A DNA stretch of 64,000 nucleotides from Acipenser ruthenus. Lineage: Eukaryota > Chordata > Actinopteri > Acipenseriformes > Acipenseridae. The stretch covers positions 1,206,501 through 1,270,500 of the forward strand of contig NC_081223.1 in assembly GCF_902713425.1 (NCBI RefSeq), written 5' to 3'. The position numbers and the translations under genes are program-made. The notes below the pieces were generated by a model, which worked only from the letters and a program-made list of their open reading frames with translations, searched no databases and had not been told where the DNA came from. This document shows positions 33,873-45,972 of the stretch, one piece after another (within the stretch, counting starts at the first letter, position 1; every line of letters begins with the position of its first letter).

Positions 33873-35658
33873 TGGAGAGCAGTGGTGCTCTGGCTCCCTC
33901 TTGTGGTCAGTGTTAATATCTGCAGTCTGTGCTGCTTGTCAGGGCTCTGTTTGATGTTTCTGACACGTCTCCAGGCTTCTGCTTCATCTGATTGCCACTC
34001 TAACACTCCAGTGTCCTGTGCAGTGTCCAATCCCACATGTCATTTCGAAACAGTGAGACACTGATCCAGTGTGGGGAGTGGCAGTGCTCTGATAAAGGAT
34101 TGTGTGCCACTGGGCTCTGTTCAACAGGGCTGGTGTGGATTCTACAGGAGAGAGGGGGCAGAGAGAAGCAGACAGCAGGAATACACACAGGCTCCTTCTT
34201 ACTGCACTGGGGAGGGGCTGGAGGAGAGAGGGGGTTGGGGGCAGTCGGTGGTGTTAGTGGTGCTCTGGCTCCCTCGTGTGGTCAGTATTAATATCTGCAG
34301 TGTGTCTCTCGGAGGTCACATTAATGAGTGCACTTTATTCACTTGAACACAGAGCAGCTCCTGTGTTAGCTGTCACTGAATCTCTTTATTCCATGATTTG
34401 CTGTATTGAGCTGGAGGCTCAGAGAGTGTTTCCTCTTTCCTATCAGCTGTGTGTTTTGTGTTTAAACCTCAGAGCACTCTGGATATTTACTGACACCCTT
34501 CTCCCCTTTCCCAACTTGCTTTTTGCTCTTTCTTTTTGCATTAGGACTCTATAGAGTCCTTTTATGTAACTGTAAGACCCGCTAGAAAGGGCTTACGCAG
34601 AATTGAAATACATAATCACATTTGGAGTCGGTCTATGCCAGATTCGTGAGTAAAACACTGGACAAATAAAACAGTTACAGGTTATTTTATTCTGAAAGCA
34701 AATCAAGGATGGGATCAGAAACACGGCCTCTTCCAATTAAAAAATAATCTTTTATTTTATTGCAGATAAAAAGAAATGGAATGTTAGCAGCAGATTAATA
34801 CACAGCAATAAACGTTCAGCACCAGAAGCACACTAAAGTGCGCGGTGCAATAAATACCTGTGAAAAATGATTGATTTAACATTGCAATCATTACAAATAA
34901 ATACAAATATAAACAACGACCGCTCTGAAAACAACACACAACACAAAACACAGCAGTGCGCGCAGGCAGGGGATGTCGGAGAGCTGCATGCATCATTTTC
35001 TGCTGCAGATCAATCTGTAACCCCATTCAACATCATCTCCTGCTTTACCAGACAAGGAGCAGACAAAAGCCTCACAAGACTTGACTAGCTCCTTGCTTAC
35101 AGTATATCACTCTGTTACCCCAGTCTCCTTGCACATACAGCAGCTTCCACAGCTAAACATCTGGGTGTGTTCCTGTCAATGCTACACTTTATAGCAGGAA
35201 AACAAAACTGGTTAATTCACCATTGTGATATTTCAAACATTCTACATTTATTTACAAACACACACCAAAACTCCAAACAACAGACGTGTTCCGACTCAAA
35301 AGAGCCGTCCTCAGTGTTTAAAAGAAACAAAGCAAACCCAGCCCTTAATATCGTTATTACCAATTAGTGAACATGATTAAACACAGGTTTGTTAAGCAGA
35401 CAATTCATTATCACAGACATACACATCATCAAGTAAAGTTTTCAATCAGATATCCCAATTTGTAACCCAAACAAACCTTAATAGTTATTAATCAATTGAT
35501 GAAGATGATTAGATACAGGGATTGTTAAACAGCCAGCTCATTACCACAAACATACACTTAATGAAGTGAAATTTACAATGAATTATCTAACCATCAACGA
35601 TCTGCAAATTGAAACAAGAAACAAACCCCACCCTTAATACAGTTCTTTAAATTGCACA
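33873..35658. other. Spacer between V2 and V3 neighbourhoods
   Basis: Contains two copies of the CTCF-like motif (33895-33909 and 34270-34284) and two imperfect tandem copies of an A/T-rich unit (about 35370-35445 and 35505-35590) sharing the word CAGACATACAC or CAAACATACAC. No gene supported. Confidence 0.5.
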
Positions 35659-36713
35659 ATTATTATTATTATTATTTATTTCTTAACAGATGCCCTTATC
35701 CAGGGCGATTTACAGTTGTAAACAAATACATTTCAAGAATCACTGTACAAGTAATAATACAATAAGAGCAAGATAAATACAATGACTTTGGTTCTAGCAA
35801 GTACAAGTGTGACAAAATACGATTCAATAATACAGCAGATAACAGTGTCAGTGATAGTTACATCAGGATATGATATAATACAAAATACTACAGATTAAAC
35901 ACTTGCGACAGATTACAGTACTCTGAAGTACAGGATTAAATGCAGTAAAATAGGGGGCAGATAAGAGCAAGTAAAGCACATTTAAGGAAGGGTGATCTGT
36001 GTCCCAGGGGAAAAACAGAGTTCCACATGTGCTGTCTGAAGAGGTGAGTCTTGAGGAGGCGCCGGAAGGTGGTCAGGGACTGGGCAGTCCTGACATCTGT
36101 AGGAAGGTCATTCCACCACTGCAGAGCGAGGGTGGAGAAGGAGCGGGCTCTGGAGGCAGGGGAGCATTGAGGAGGTAGAGCTAGTCTTCTAGTGCAGGCG
36201 GAGCGGAGAGGTCGAGTGGGGGTGTAGGGAGAGATGAGGGTCTGGAGGTAGCTGGGTGCAGTCTGGTCAAGGCATTTGTAGGCGAGTACAAGAGTCTTGA
36301 ACTGGATGCGAGTGGTGATCAGGATCCAGTGGAGCAGTGGAGTTGCGTGGGAGAAGCAAGGCAAAAAGAACACCAGGAGAGCAGCGGAGATCTGGATGAG
36401 CTGGAGTGGACGGGTGGCCAGCCAGGAGGGAGTTGCAGTAGTCTAGACGGGAGAGTACCAAGGCCTGGACCAGGAGCTGGGTGGCGTAGTTGGTGAGGAA
36501 GGGTCGGATTCTTCGGATGTTGCTCAGGAAGAATCGGCAAGTGCGTGCAAGAGTGGAGATGTGCTGGGAATAAGAGAGGCAGGGGTCCAGGGTGACTCCA
36601 AGGTTCTTAGCGGAGGAAGAGGGAGAGAGTGTGGTAGATTCCAGAGGAACAGAGATAGAGAGATCAGAGGAGGGGAGGAGGAGGGAAAGAAAATGAGGTC
36701 AGATTTAAAGAGG
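35659..36713 (-). mobile_element. L2-clade LINE, 3' fragment
   Basis: Same family as 13712-17487: (ATT)n tail, 3' UTR and C-terminal coding part ([38 protein letters not shown]) up to the region just after YADD. Frameshifted and 5' truncated. Confidence 0.9.
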
Positions 36714-37493
36714 TGAATGGTGAATTAACAATGTGTTTGTGTGTGTACTCCATGTTTTCACACTTTCAACACTTTTCTGAGCATCAACACACCAAATACA
36801 AATGAATGAAATGCTTGAACTTTCAGCGTGAGGTTTAAATTTTGTAGCATTACTGATACACTTTATAGAAATAGATTTTTATTCATATGTATTTCACTAT
36901 ATTTATTTCTTTTATAGATTCAATTAGAAAAATATTAAATTGCTCTGAAGACATGTAAAGAAATAAAAAAAAATCTTGTATATTAATATTGAAATACGTT
37001 AATATGTGTTTTAAACCATAGATTGCTTTAAAACTTGTAACGCAATAGAAATATGTTGGATTGTAATATGCTATGTTTTTATGTATGTATGTATATATTT
37101 ACTTATTTCCTTTAAGAGGAGTAAAGAAGAGTAAAATTTAGTTTATTTTCAGTTTGTATTTAAGTATCAGAAAAGTAACAATGTTCACCTTTATCTTTTC
37201 CTTACTAGAAATAAATTAAGAATTATATTTTCATTTTTATTTGAAACTAAATTAGTAAATATAAATCCAATGACAGCCCTTCAGCCTCTGCAATGTATTA
37301 GAATACATGAATAATCAAGATATTTACCAGATTGATCTTGTCTTTTATTTTGAGCCCTTGTTATTAAGCTCAGTGTGTTTGTGTGCAGTTGAGCTCCTCC
37401 ACAGGCCGGGTCCCGTTTCATTGCCTTCACCCTCAGCACCTGCAGTAGGTCCCAGCTGCAGCAGTGCAGTCGCTGTGCAGTCCTACTGAGGGA

Positions 37494-37521
37494 GGTTTTT
37501 GTACGGGTGTGTAGCACTGTG
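37494..37521 (-). promoter_or_regulatory. 12-bp-spacer recombination signal of V3
   Basis: Heptamer CACAGTG at 37515-37521, 12-bp spacer, nonamer ACAAAAACC at 37494-37502, directly after the V3 coding end. Confidence 0.95.
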
Positions 37522-38088
37522 TGAACACATATCTACTGCTGGGGTAGTGGAAACTCTGACAGTAGTAATCTCCTGCATCTTCAGCCTGGACTCCACTGAT
37601 AGTCAGAGTGAAGTCAGTCCCAGATCCACTGCCACTGAAACGAGTTGGGATCCCAGACTGAAGGGTACTTGCCAAGTAGATCAGGAGTTTGGGAGCTTCT
37701 CCAGGTTTCTGTTGATACCAGGCTAGCCAGTTATTACCATGCACTGCGCTGCTGACTTTACAGCTCAGAGCGACTGTGTCTCCTGGGAGAACAGATTTCA
37801 CTGCTGGAGTCTGAGTCACAGTATACTGTCCACTGGATTCTGAAAATAATAGATAATAATATAGAAAATTATAGTAATGATTGAATTAATTATGAAAACA
37901 CATTAAAAGGTAAGACTTTTTCTTTTCTTTTTTGCCTGTTTTACTTTTGACACTTTTGTAAATTATCCAACAAACAGATATTTTTTGTAAATGCATTTTT
38001 CTAAATGATTCTTACCCTGAGTGCAGATGACAAGTGCCCAGATGAAGATGCTGATAAAAGTCATTGTTGTTGTGGATTCTGTTGCCAT
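37522..38088 (-). CDS. Ig light-chain V segment 3 (kappa-like, intact)
   Basis: Leader exon 38016-38088 and V exon 37522-37839 with a 176-bp intron. Canonical residues are present: [56 protein letters not shown]. It differs from V2 mainly in CDR1, the base of CDR2 and CDR3, as expected of functional family members. A CACTA-type transposon sits about 0.33 kb upstream of the leader ATG, beyond the octamer. Confidence 0.95.
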
Positions 38089-38184
38089 AAAGGGCAGCTC
38101 TCAATCATGAAGTGTTAAACTCACAGGGCTATAAACACTCCCAGAGCACTGAAGCATGTGCTGCCAATGCAAAGTGTCTTTTCT

Positions 38185-38192
38185 ATGCAAAT
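38185..38192 (-). promoter_or_regulatory. Ig octamer of V3
   Basis: ATTTGCAT on the coding strand, 97 bp before the leader ATG. Confidence 0.88.
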
Positions 38193-38416
38193 TGTCTTCC
38201 TTGGCACAGCAGCCACTTCTAGCCAAGCAGTGCTCTTAAGATTAAACTCACTTAACTGATGCAGTTTATTTGCCACTCTGAAAAAAATAGCTTATAGTTT
38301 TCTTTGTGTTGAGTTTGTACAAACACAGCTATTTCTCTCTCTTCTTCCTTCTCTCAAACAATTCATCTTAGCCACAACTGTGATTATGTAGCTTTGTTAC
38401 ACAGTATAAATAATTA

Positions 38417-39741
38417 CACCGTGTAACAATTATTATTATTTTTTTTTTGGTTCCTGGGTAGTAAGTGTTATTTCCTAATTGCTTATGCCTCAAAAGTATA
38501 GAAAATGGCTATTATCCCACACAAACTTTGCTTTTGTGACCAGGACAGTGATATTTTGAAATTTACCTATTTTCCAGAACATTCCAGATAGATTCAGTGC
38601 TGAGTAAACTTGGAGTAACTTCTAGAACTTTCAAGTAATATAAAAAGTAGTATAAATACAGGGGCCTTAAGCCCACCATTTCAGTTTAGTTACAGCTGCC
38701 TAAGTGGATACATATCTGCATTTTTCTGAGATGGCATCAAGAGGCTCCAAGCATCCGGCAGACACATTTTGCTATGTCTGTGGCCAATTTATCAAGACAA
38801 GAGCGAAAAAGTACTCCGTGGAAGCATCTGCTAAGATGTGTGAGGCGGGACTGGCCACAGCGGACAGAGTTCTCTGTGGGGAGGAACAACGTCAAGTGGG
38901 AGCCACTGGTGGACCCCCAGAAGGTGCTGATGCCACCACTGCACATCAAATTGGGCCTTATGAAACAATTTGTCAGAGCTCTAGATAAGGAGTCGGCAGC
39001 CTTCAAGTACCTTCAAGACTTCTTCCCTAAGCTGTCTGAGGCAAAGGTCAAAGCCGGTGTCTTCGTCGGACCAAAGATAAAGAAGATCCTGGAGTGCAAT
39101 GAATTCCCCAAGAAGCTCACTAGTAAGGAGAAAGTGGCTTGGAACAGCTTTGTCGCAGTGGTTCGGGGCTTCCTGGGCAGTCACAAAGCCGAAAACTATG
39201 TGGAGCTGGTTGAGACTCTGGTGAAGAACTACGGCACAATGGGCTGTAGGATGTCCCTCAAAGTCCATATCCTTGATGCTCATCTTGATAAATTCAAGGA
39301 GAACATGGGAGCGTACTCGGAGGAGCAAGGCGAGCGCTTCCACCAGGATATACTGGACTTTGAACGCCGCTACCAAGGAAAGTATAACGAGAACATGATG
39401 GGAGACTACATTTGGGGGCTGATTCGTGAAAGTGATTTACAGTATAATCGTAAATCTCGAAAAACTACTCACTTCTAAATCTTTTGTAGTCATTTTTGTA
39501 TTACTTTAGTATAAATACATGTTAATTTGGATTCATATGTTCTTTTTTTCTGACTTTATGTGAACGAAAAGACACAAATTCGCCAGTTTTCTCATTGGAA
39601 AGAGGTGAATTTCAAAATATCACTGTCGTGGTCACAAAAGCAAAGTTTGTGGGGAATAATAGCCATTTTCTATACTTTTGAGGCATAAGCAATTAGGAAA
39701 AAACACTTACTACCCAGGAACAAAAATTGTGTTACATAGTG
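38417..39741 (+). mobile_element. CACTA (EnSpm)-type DNA transposon, internally deleted
   Basis: Long terminal inverted repeats of about 150 bp: the right end reversed begins CACTATGTAACACAATTTTT, the left end CACCGTGTAACAATTATT, and both continue GTTCCTGGGTAGTAAGTG. The target is TTA, duplicated at 38414-38416 and 39742-39744. The V2, V4 and V5 flanks (near 33100, 51610 and 62875) show the uninterrupted site AATAATTATTAATTG, which proves the borders. CACTA ends and a 3-bp duplication fit the CMC superfamily. The coding part is a deletion derivative. Confidence 0.88.
38731..39478 (+). pseudogene. CACTA-type element protein, deletion derivative
   Basis: Two frames are readable. The first begins MASRGSKHPADTFCYVCGQF (from 38731), a Cys-pair N-terminus, and runs to about AKMCEA. 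An internal deletion then joins it, out of frame, to the C-terminal part of the same protein (38774-39478 frame: RRDWPQRTEFSVGRNNVKW, KVLMPPLHIKLGLMKQFVRA, GERFHQDILDFERRYQGKYN, stop after KTTHF). I recall proteins of this kind as repeated uncharacterised entries in fish and arthropod genomes. The missing middle should hold most of the catalytic region. Confidence 0.7.
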
Positions 39742-39744
39742 TTA

Positions 39745-40560
39745 TTAATTGTAAAATATTAAAATCAGACCTGCAGGTTAACAGATCCATCATAAACTTT
39801 GTGAAATCAAATCCATTCAAGAAGCAAATATTTTGATTTTGCACATTGCTAATGTTGAGTGAAAAGTTTCCAGTTTTTTTCCTGTGGACCCCCTGGACTG
39901 TCTGTGAGGACCCCAGGTTAAGAACCACTGCTCTGGATTAAAGAGCATCGTTTTATTACTCTCTCTCTCCCTCTTGTGGTCACAGAGTGTAGTGCAGTTT
40001 GTGTTGTTTGGTGTTTTCTCATTTTAAGGTTGTGGAGAGATATTCTCATGCCATAAGAGACAGGCTCGGCTGACTCAACTTACCGTGAATATTTTCAAAG
40101 AGCAAAGATCTGAAAAAAATCCCCTAAAAGATGTATTGCCATCTTCTTGAATTCAGCGTTTTAATTGGCTGGGAGACTCTAATTGATTTATATTGTCCTT
40201 TGAGCCACTTTGTGTGATTCAATGACCTAATACAAGTTTAGTCGCCCCAGCAAGTTAAACCAGTTGCTTCCAGATTGTTTTAATACATGCACTCCTTTTC
40301 CAGTCGGCTCCATAGCGTGGAACACTCCCTGTTTTTCACCATACAGGACAGGTATAGAAGCCTCTAACCTGTTGTTAAGAGTGTCATTATGCACATTTGC
40401 TTGCAGTTTAAACAATGGCTCCCAGGAAACCTGTCCCTGGAAGATGAACGGATGTGGTTTCAGCACCTGTTACATAGGATAGCTCCAGCCATAATACATT
40501 GAAACCACACACCAGCGACCCCTGTGGTCTGGCCGGACGCCTGCTAATAAGCTCATTTGT
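39745..40560. repeat. 5' flank of V3, duplicated at V4
   Basis: Matches 51605-52370 upstream of V4 closely, including the CTCF-like motif (39968-39982) and the CCAGATTGTTTTAATACATG stretch. A 72-codon frame (40264-40482; relative at 52127) is shared, but I cannot assign it to any family. Confidence 0.75.
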
Positions 40561-40880
40561 AAAAGTTAGTAAAGAATTGTACTGATATAAAAAAGCTAAA
40601 TTTGAACTCCTAGCTGGAGCAATGAGAGAGAGCGAGAGGGCGGGGCAGAGAAGGAGGGGGAGACGCTGCTAGGCAACCGGCTCGTGAACATTCCACTCAG
40701 CTGAGCAGAGACCGTTAGGATTTAAAAATGCGAACGTTCCGAGCGGCGTTAGGCGCTTCGTTAAATTAACACACCGTTGCTGGCATTTTAATTTGGAAGA
40801 AAAACATATTTTAAATACTCAAATAGCACTGTATTTAAAAAAAAATACTTTACTTTAGTTCCAGACCGTTTTCCAACAAA
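40560..40880. repeat. Third copy of a G/C-rich unit
   Basis: Contains GAACTCCTAGCTGGAGCAAT and CTGAGCAGAGACCGTTAGGA; same orientation as 43245-43580 and inverted relative to 18830-19200. The high G/C content, a TTGCCTAGCAGCG-type word on the opposite strand and the lack of any ORF suggest an old promoter-like segment, but this is a guess. Confidence 0.7.
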
Positions 40881-40969
40881 TATTATTATTATTATTATTT
40901 ATTTCTTAGCAGACGCCCTTATCCAGGGCGATTTACAGTCGTAAACAAATACATTTCAAGAATCGGAAA
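40881..40969 (-). mobile_element. L2-clade LINE 3' tail fragment
   Basis: (ATT)n followed by the reversed tail TTTCTTAGCAGACGCCCTTA. Less than 90 bp remain; it abuts dispersed repeat copy B. Confidence 0.8.
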
Positions 40970-41780
40970 GACAACGAACTGCAGGAATTGATAGAAGTTT
41001 GGAGTGTGTGAGATTCGCAGCGATAGCAAATCAGCTTCAATTATGTAGAGCTTGTGGTCTTATGCTGCCATCTAGAGGTTGTGATTGGAATTGAAACTAT
41101 TGGCTTCAATGAAGCAGGGTAGCATATATTTGGTTAATGCGATTAAAATCCTTGTCTATGTATAAAACATTTGCTTTAGAAGAGTTAGTGATGATATAAG
41201 TAAGTTAACGCAGGTCTAGAAGAGGAGCCTGCAGTATTTAGATGTCACAATTCGGCGAGTTGAAGCTCTCATGTTGCAACAGCGCAGCAGAAGCAGCCAG
41301 AAGATTGCAGTAGTGAGGCACAGGCTCGCATTGCCTGTTAAAGCTGCCTGGTCGCCATGGCAACTTACCACTCCCAGGGGTCACTCGATGAGGCGTTGCC
41401 GTGGTAACCATGATCTGTGAGGCACCGGTGTGAAAGAGTTGCAGTGCAGCGGTGACGTTGGAACAGTCTTTCTGATGAAAACGCAGAGCAAGCTGAGAAT
41501 GACGCTGCACTTTGAACGGCGCTGTAGCTGCGCTGGAGACTGGATGGAGCAGAAAAGACTAACGATGGAGCTCCTGCAGAAAAACAGAAAAGCTGAATGA
41601 TGAAAAGAATCACCTGAGCAGGTACAGAAATAGCTGATAGTGTCTACCAGCGCTGAGCAGAGAAATGACCTGCAGTGAAAAGAGCGAACAACAAAAAAAC
41701 AAACACAGACCAAAAACCAACATAGACGAAGGGCGGAAGCAGTGTTGGGTGTATAAATAGATAAGAAGGAGAGATTGACA
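40970..41780. repeat. Dispersed repeat, copy B
   Basis: Second copy of the sequence at 3265-3970, with an extra stretch of about 60 bp near 41523-41590. Keeps both X-box-like palindromes (GTTGCCATGGCGACC on the minus strand near 41353; GTTGCCGTGGTAAC near 41396) and the GCCATCTAGAGG word at 41067-41078. Confidence 0.7.
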
Positions 41781-41944
41781 TGCAAGCTACCTAACGGGAT
41801 TGCCCATACCGCTCTGGTCACGCCCTTTTTACCTGACCAAACACAGCAGCGCAAGCTAATGGCAGAGAGACTGGAACTTGATTGAAACTGAACTTCCCCC
41901 CGAGGAAGTAATTTGTTTGTCGCTATATAATCAACATGTTGTGT

Positions 41945-42800
41945 GGGCTAAATTGTATAAATAAATGTCCGGATTTCAAATTCAAACACGCTAAAAAATG
42001 ATGTAGAGTGGAATAGATATAAAGACGGTTTTGACCTCGACGTGATTTGAACACGCAACCTTCTGATCTGGAGTCAGACGCGCTACCGTTGCGCCACGAA
42101 GTCCTGGCGTAGTGCAGGCTTGTGATGCAATGCTAGAGAGCACAGTAAGCATGTCAAACACGGTAATGCCGACGCTGATACTAGGAAAACACTCAGTATG
42201 ACCAGGGTCATGGGAAACAGCCGACTCAATACGTGTTCGTTGCCAGCAGGGCTATGAAGTTGTCAGAAGTGTGTTTGATTCTCAGCTTTATAAGTAAAGA
42301 AAACATAAACCAATGCGATTTGCTTTTATAATGTTCATTATTTGAAACGTGGGCATAAACACAGTTGTACTGGCTGGGAATCGTCTCTGGTCAATTACTT
42401 GGAAAGCAGCTATGCTGACCAATATATCACCAACGGGGGAAAGCTGGCAGTACTGAGTGACACAGAAGACGGATTCTCTCAGCGCGTCTCCTCTGAATGC
42501 GCACTGGCACAAAGGGGCTTTGATCGTCTAATGACGTGGCAGAATGCAATAATGTATTGGGTTAATTTACCAACAAAAGAAACATAAATAAAAGTGTATG
42601 TATTTATTTGTGAATAAACTATCTTGCTTCTACGATGGGACCGGAGACCTTACATCCGCAATATAATGATCGGCCAACCCCAGAGAGACTTTGTCTTGAC
42701 CAGGGATTAATATAATCTAAAACACAATCAAGAAAAGGCGTTGTCTTTTTAAGAATTAAACCTGCCAGACCGAACTTAGGCTAACATTCAATCAGTCAAG
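41945..42800. repeat. Inverted duplication, right arm block 2
   Basis: Inverted match to 26115-27000, carrying a tRNA-Trp gene. The Val half-tRNA of the left arm is absent here. Confidence 0.85.
42032..42103 (-). tRNA. tRNA-Trp(CCA)
   Basis: A 72-nt gene, inverted copy of 26862-26933 with anticodon CCA. It has the more canonical TAGCGCGTCTGAC D and anticodon arms and a fully paired anticodon stem. Confidence 0.92.
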
Positions 42801-42964
42801 TAATCATATATATTTTCTATAGAGCCCCATATGCGCTTCACAAAATCTACTTAAAAACAAGAACATATCTAATTGTAAGCCTGGTCGAACAATGGAAGTC
42901 TTCAGTGTTATTTTAAACAAAGAGCGCTTCCCACGATTTAACATGCATTTAGAGAGACAGAATA

Positions 42965-45895
42965 TTAAGCATGTTCATTTATTTCTAATACTGGACCCTG
43001 TCTTAATACTGTATTACATTCTGAATATGAATATAGCTGGATTATTAATTGTAGATAATACTTAAAATACCAGATACATATTTAGCATTAAAAGCAATAC
43101 ATTTGATTTATTTAACAGCCGTTCATTATTTTTTGTATCAGCCGCCACACAAAGCTGAGCGCAGTGCGGTATACTGTAATGATGCTCCAGTCAGTCTGTC
43201 CGGACTGCACCTGAACCATCTTAAAAACACGAAGTCCCTAATAAGCTAATTTGTAAAAGTTAGTAAAGAATTGCGCTAATATAACGAAGCTAAATTTGAA
43301 CTCCTAGCTGGAGCAACGAGAGAGGGCGAGAGGGCGGGGCAGAGAAGGAGGGGGAGACGCTGCTAGGCAACCGGCTCGTGAACATTCCACTCAGCTGAGC
43401 AGAGACCGTTAGGATTTAAAAATGCGAACGTTCCGAGCGGCGTTAGGCGCTTCGTTAAATTAACACACCGTTGCTGGCATTTTCATTTTGAAGATAACCA
43501 TATTTTAAATACTCAAATAGCACTGTATTAAAAAAAAAATACTTTACTTCAGTTCCAGACCGTTTTCCAACAAATAAAAGGAAGTGTGTATTTATAATAA
43601 GTATATTTGTTATGATATTAAGACTAAACAAATGTGCTACAGTTTGGTGTATAATTTATTTATTTATTAAATGTTGTAGTATTTCTTTTTTTAATATTGT
43701 ATTGTTTTCACAAAATAACATCCATACATTATCAGTTCATCTGCTAGAGTAATCAAATCACAAATATTACTCGTCAGTAATTCATACATAGACACGCTGT
43801 GGTAACTTCAAGAAGTTAAAATGTAAGGCTGGATTAAAGTTTAACCAAATAAATAAGTAAATACATTAATAACGACATGAGACAAAAATACGTTTTGGTA
43901 GCTCATACGTAGGCCTATTTAAATTACAAAATGCAACCTGTTTTAGAAATTGATTTATATACTACCTGCCTTTTAAATCTAAATTATATTTAAAACTGTT
44001 TGAGGGGCAGAGTAGCATAGATGATTTCTAAAATCCATTAATATGTTAAACTATAACACCACATTAGCACTCCGAGAAATATAGAAATTGATCATTTGTA
44101 AGGAATTAGCTGTGAGATTATTTAGATAAATAATCAGAATTATGGATGCATGGATTTCTGATTAAAATACACCCACATGTATTTTTGTTTCATGCCGTAA
44201 TTTAATTATTAATTTCATTTTAACCCCTTGCTGGTGCCACGGCTTGTCTCTGTATCAATTCACTGATATTTGAGGTTTTGTTTAGTACACACTAGCAGGT
44301 GATCTGATAATCTTATTGATGTTATTTTGTGAAAACAATAACACGTTAATACTGTGCTACAAAAAATGACTCGCCGTGTTGTAACTTGTGCGGGTGATGT
44401 CATGGGTTGTCATGGCAGCGCCGATCATCACGGGAGGGGTTATCAGTGGTTGTCAGAGAAACGCTGGAGTTCTGCTGGCTTCCGAGGTATCCAACCCGAA
44501 TATCTAAATCAATACAGTGACTACAAAGGAATGTGACATATAAACCTAATGACTACATTAATGAAGCAGTAATACACGACAGGGTGTGTGTGTTATCATG
44601 AGGTAATATCACCACGCCTTGGGTGCGTTGGGAGGCACTAGACGAAGTGGAGTTCTTCAACCGCCCAGGAAGTGGTGATATATCTCATGATAACACACAG
44701 ACCCTGGAGTGTATTATTAAATGGGTCTAGGAGAGTGTTGTTGTTGGTATATAAAGAAGACCTTAAACTTTATATTAATATTTTTTATTTGTGTTACCTT
44801 ATACTGAGAGAAGTATTTCAGCAGTAACTAAAAATGGTTAGATTAACAATTAAACATTTGATTTTAAATCGTTTTGTATAATATTTTCTTTATCGGGGCT
44901 TCGCTAATAGTTTCTTGTTCATTCTTTGTAGATATTGAACTGGATCATTGTTTCAACGTGTATGTCTGGGTTTTGTCCAGTAGATGGCGCTGCTGCTGTT
45001 GTGATGTTTTGTTTAGCAGAATGCAGTTCACGTACCGTGTTACAAACGGGACGGCGCTGCACAGAGCGGTACAAACTGTGCAATTAAAATCTCCGGTAGT
45101 ACTACAGACGGGCCGCCGATAATCATCTCTGATTAACCCAACATGAATATAAATACAAACCCAGTGTGTTTCAAAGAGCACTCAGAGTGACGGCACCAGA
45201 GAGTCTGCAAGCAGGTTTAATAATATGAATGTGTCTGATCGAGTCTTGCATCAAACTCGCCGTCCTCTGTATAATATAAACACATTACACCCCCCATACT
45301 ACACACGGGGTTTCCAGTGTAGTCAATTCAGTTCCAATAACTCAGCGCTCTCTTTCTCTCTGTATATGTATCTAGTCCTTCTGTTTTACCTTGTCATTTT
45401 CTCCAAGCAGCTCAAAGAATGGAACTTCTGGTTCAGACTGGTGCGCGGATCTAAAGATTCCCTGCATCGGGTGTACCGGTTTGTTATGGAACGTGTTCCC
45501 TGAAAGGAGTTTATCCAGTAACAGACTATATAAACCACAGTCAAAACAAACATGAAGAGAACAACATGTTGTTAAGTAGCGGTTTGTTGAACCAATTCCT
45601 CGAGTAAAATAAAAGACTCAGTTGTACACACAGTATTAAAAACTGAAAAGCTAAACTAATACCTTACTTGGAGCTCTCACCAGGGACCACTTCCAGTAAA
45701 AGACGTATAAACCGCAGTGAACAAAATGAATACAAACTTGCATTCATAACAAAACAAACATATTCGACCCATATAAATCTACACACTTTTTGTGATGCTA
45801 GAACAAGGTATATATATATAAGGAGTGTTGATAATTTCACCCTAAACTTGCATACTGAAAGTAGCATGTCAAAGCAAGAAGGAATCGAATAAGTA
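42965..45895. repeat. Inverted duplication, right arm block 1
   Basis: Inverted match to 12976-19455 without the LINE. It therefore preserves the pre-insertion site at about 44937-44980 and a perfect CTCF-core word CCAGTAGATGGC at 44977-44988. It includes the hairpin pair around 44575-44715. No gene supported. Confidence 0.85.
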
Positions 45896-45972
45896 GATTA
45901 TGCCTGTGTAATCACAACTCAGAGGCAGGCAGACCTATGGCATCACACATGGGACTACAGAAACTGGCAAGG

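Noticed and set aside
40264-40482. 72-codon frame shared with 52127-52357
   Set aside because: It duplicates together with the V3/V4 flank, no family motif is recognisable, and the opposite strand is equally open.
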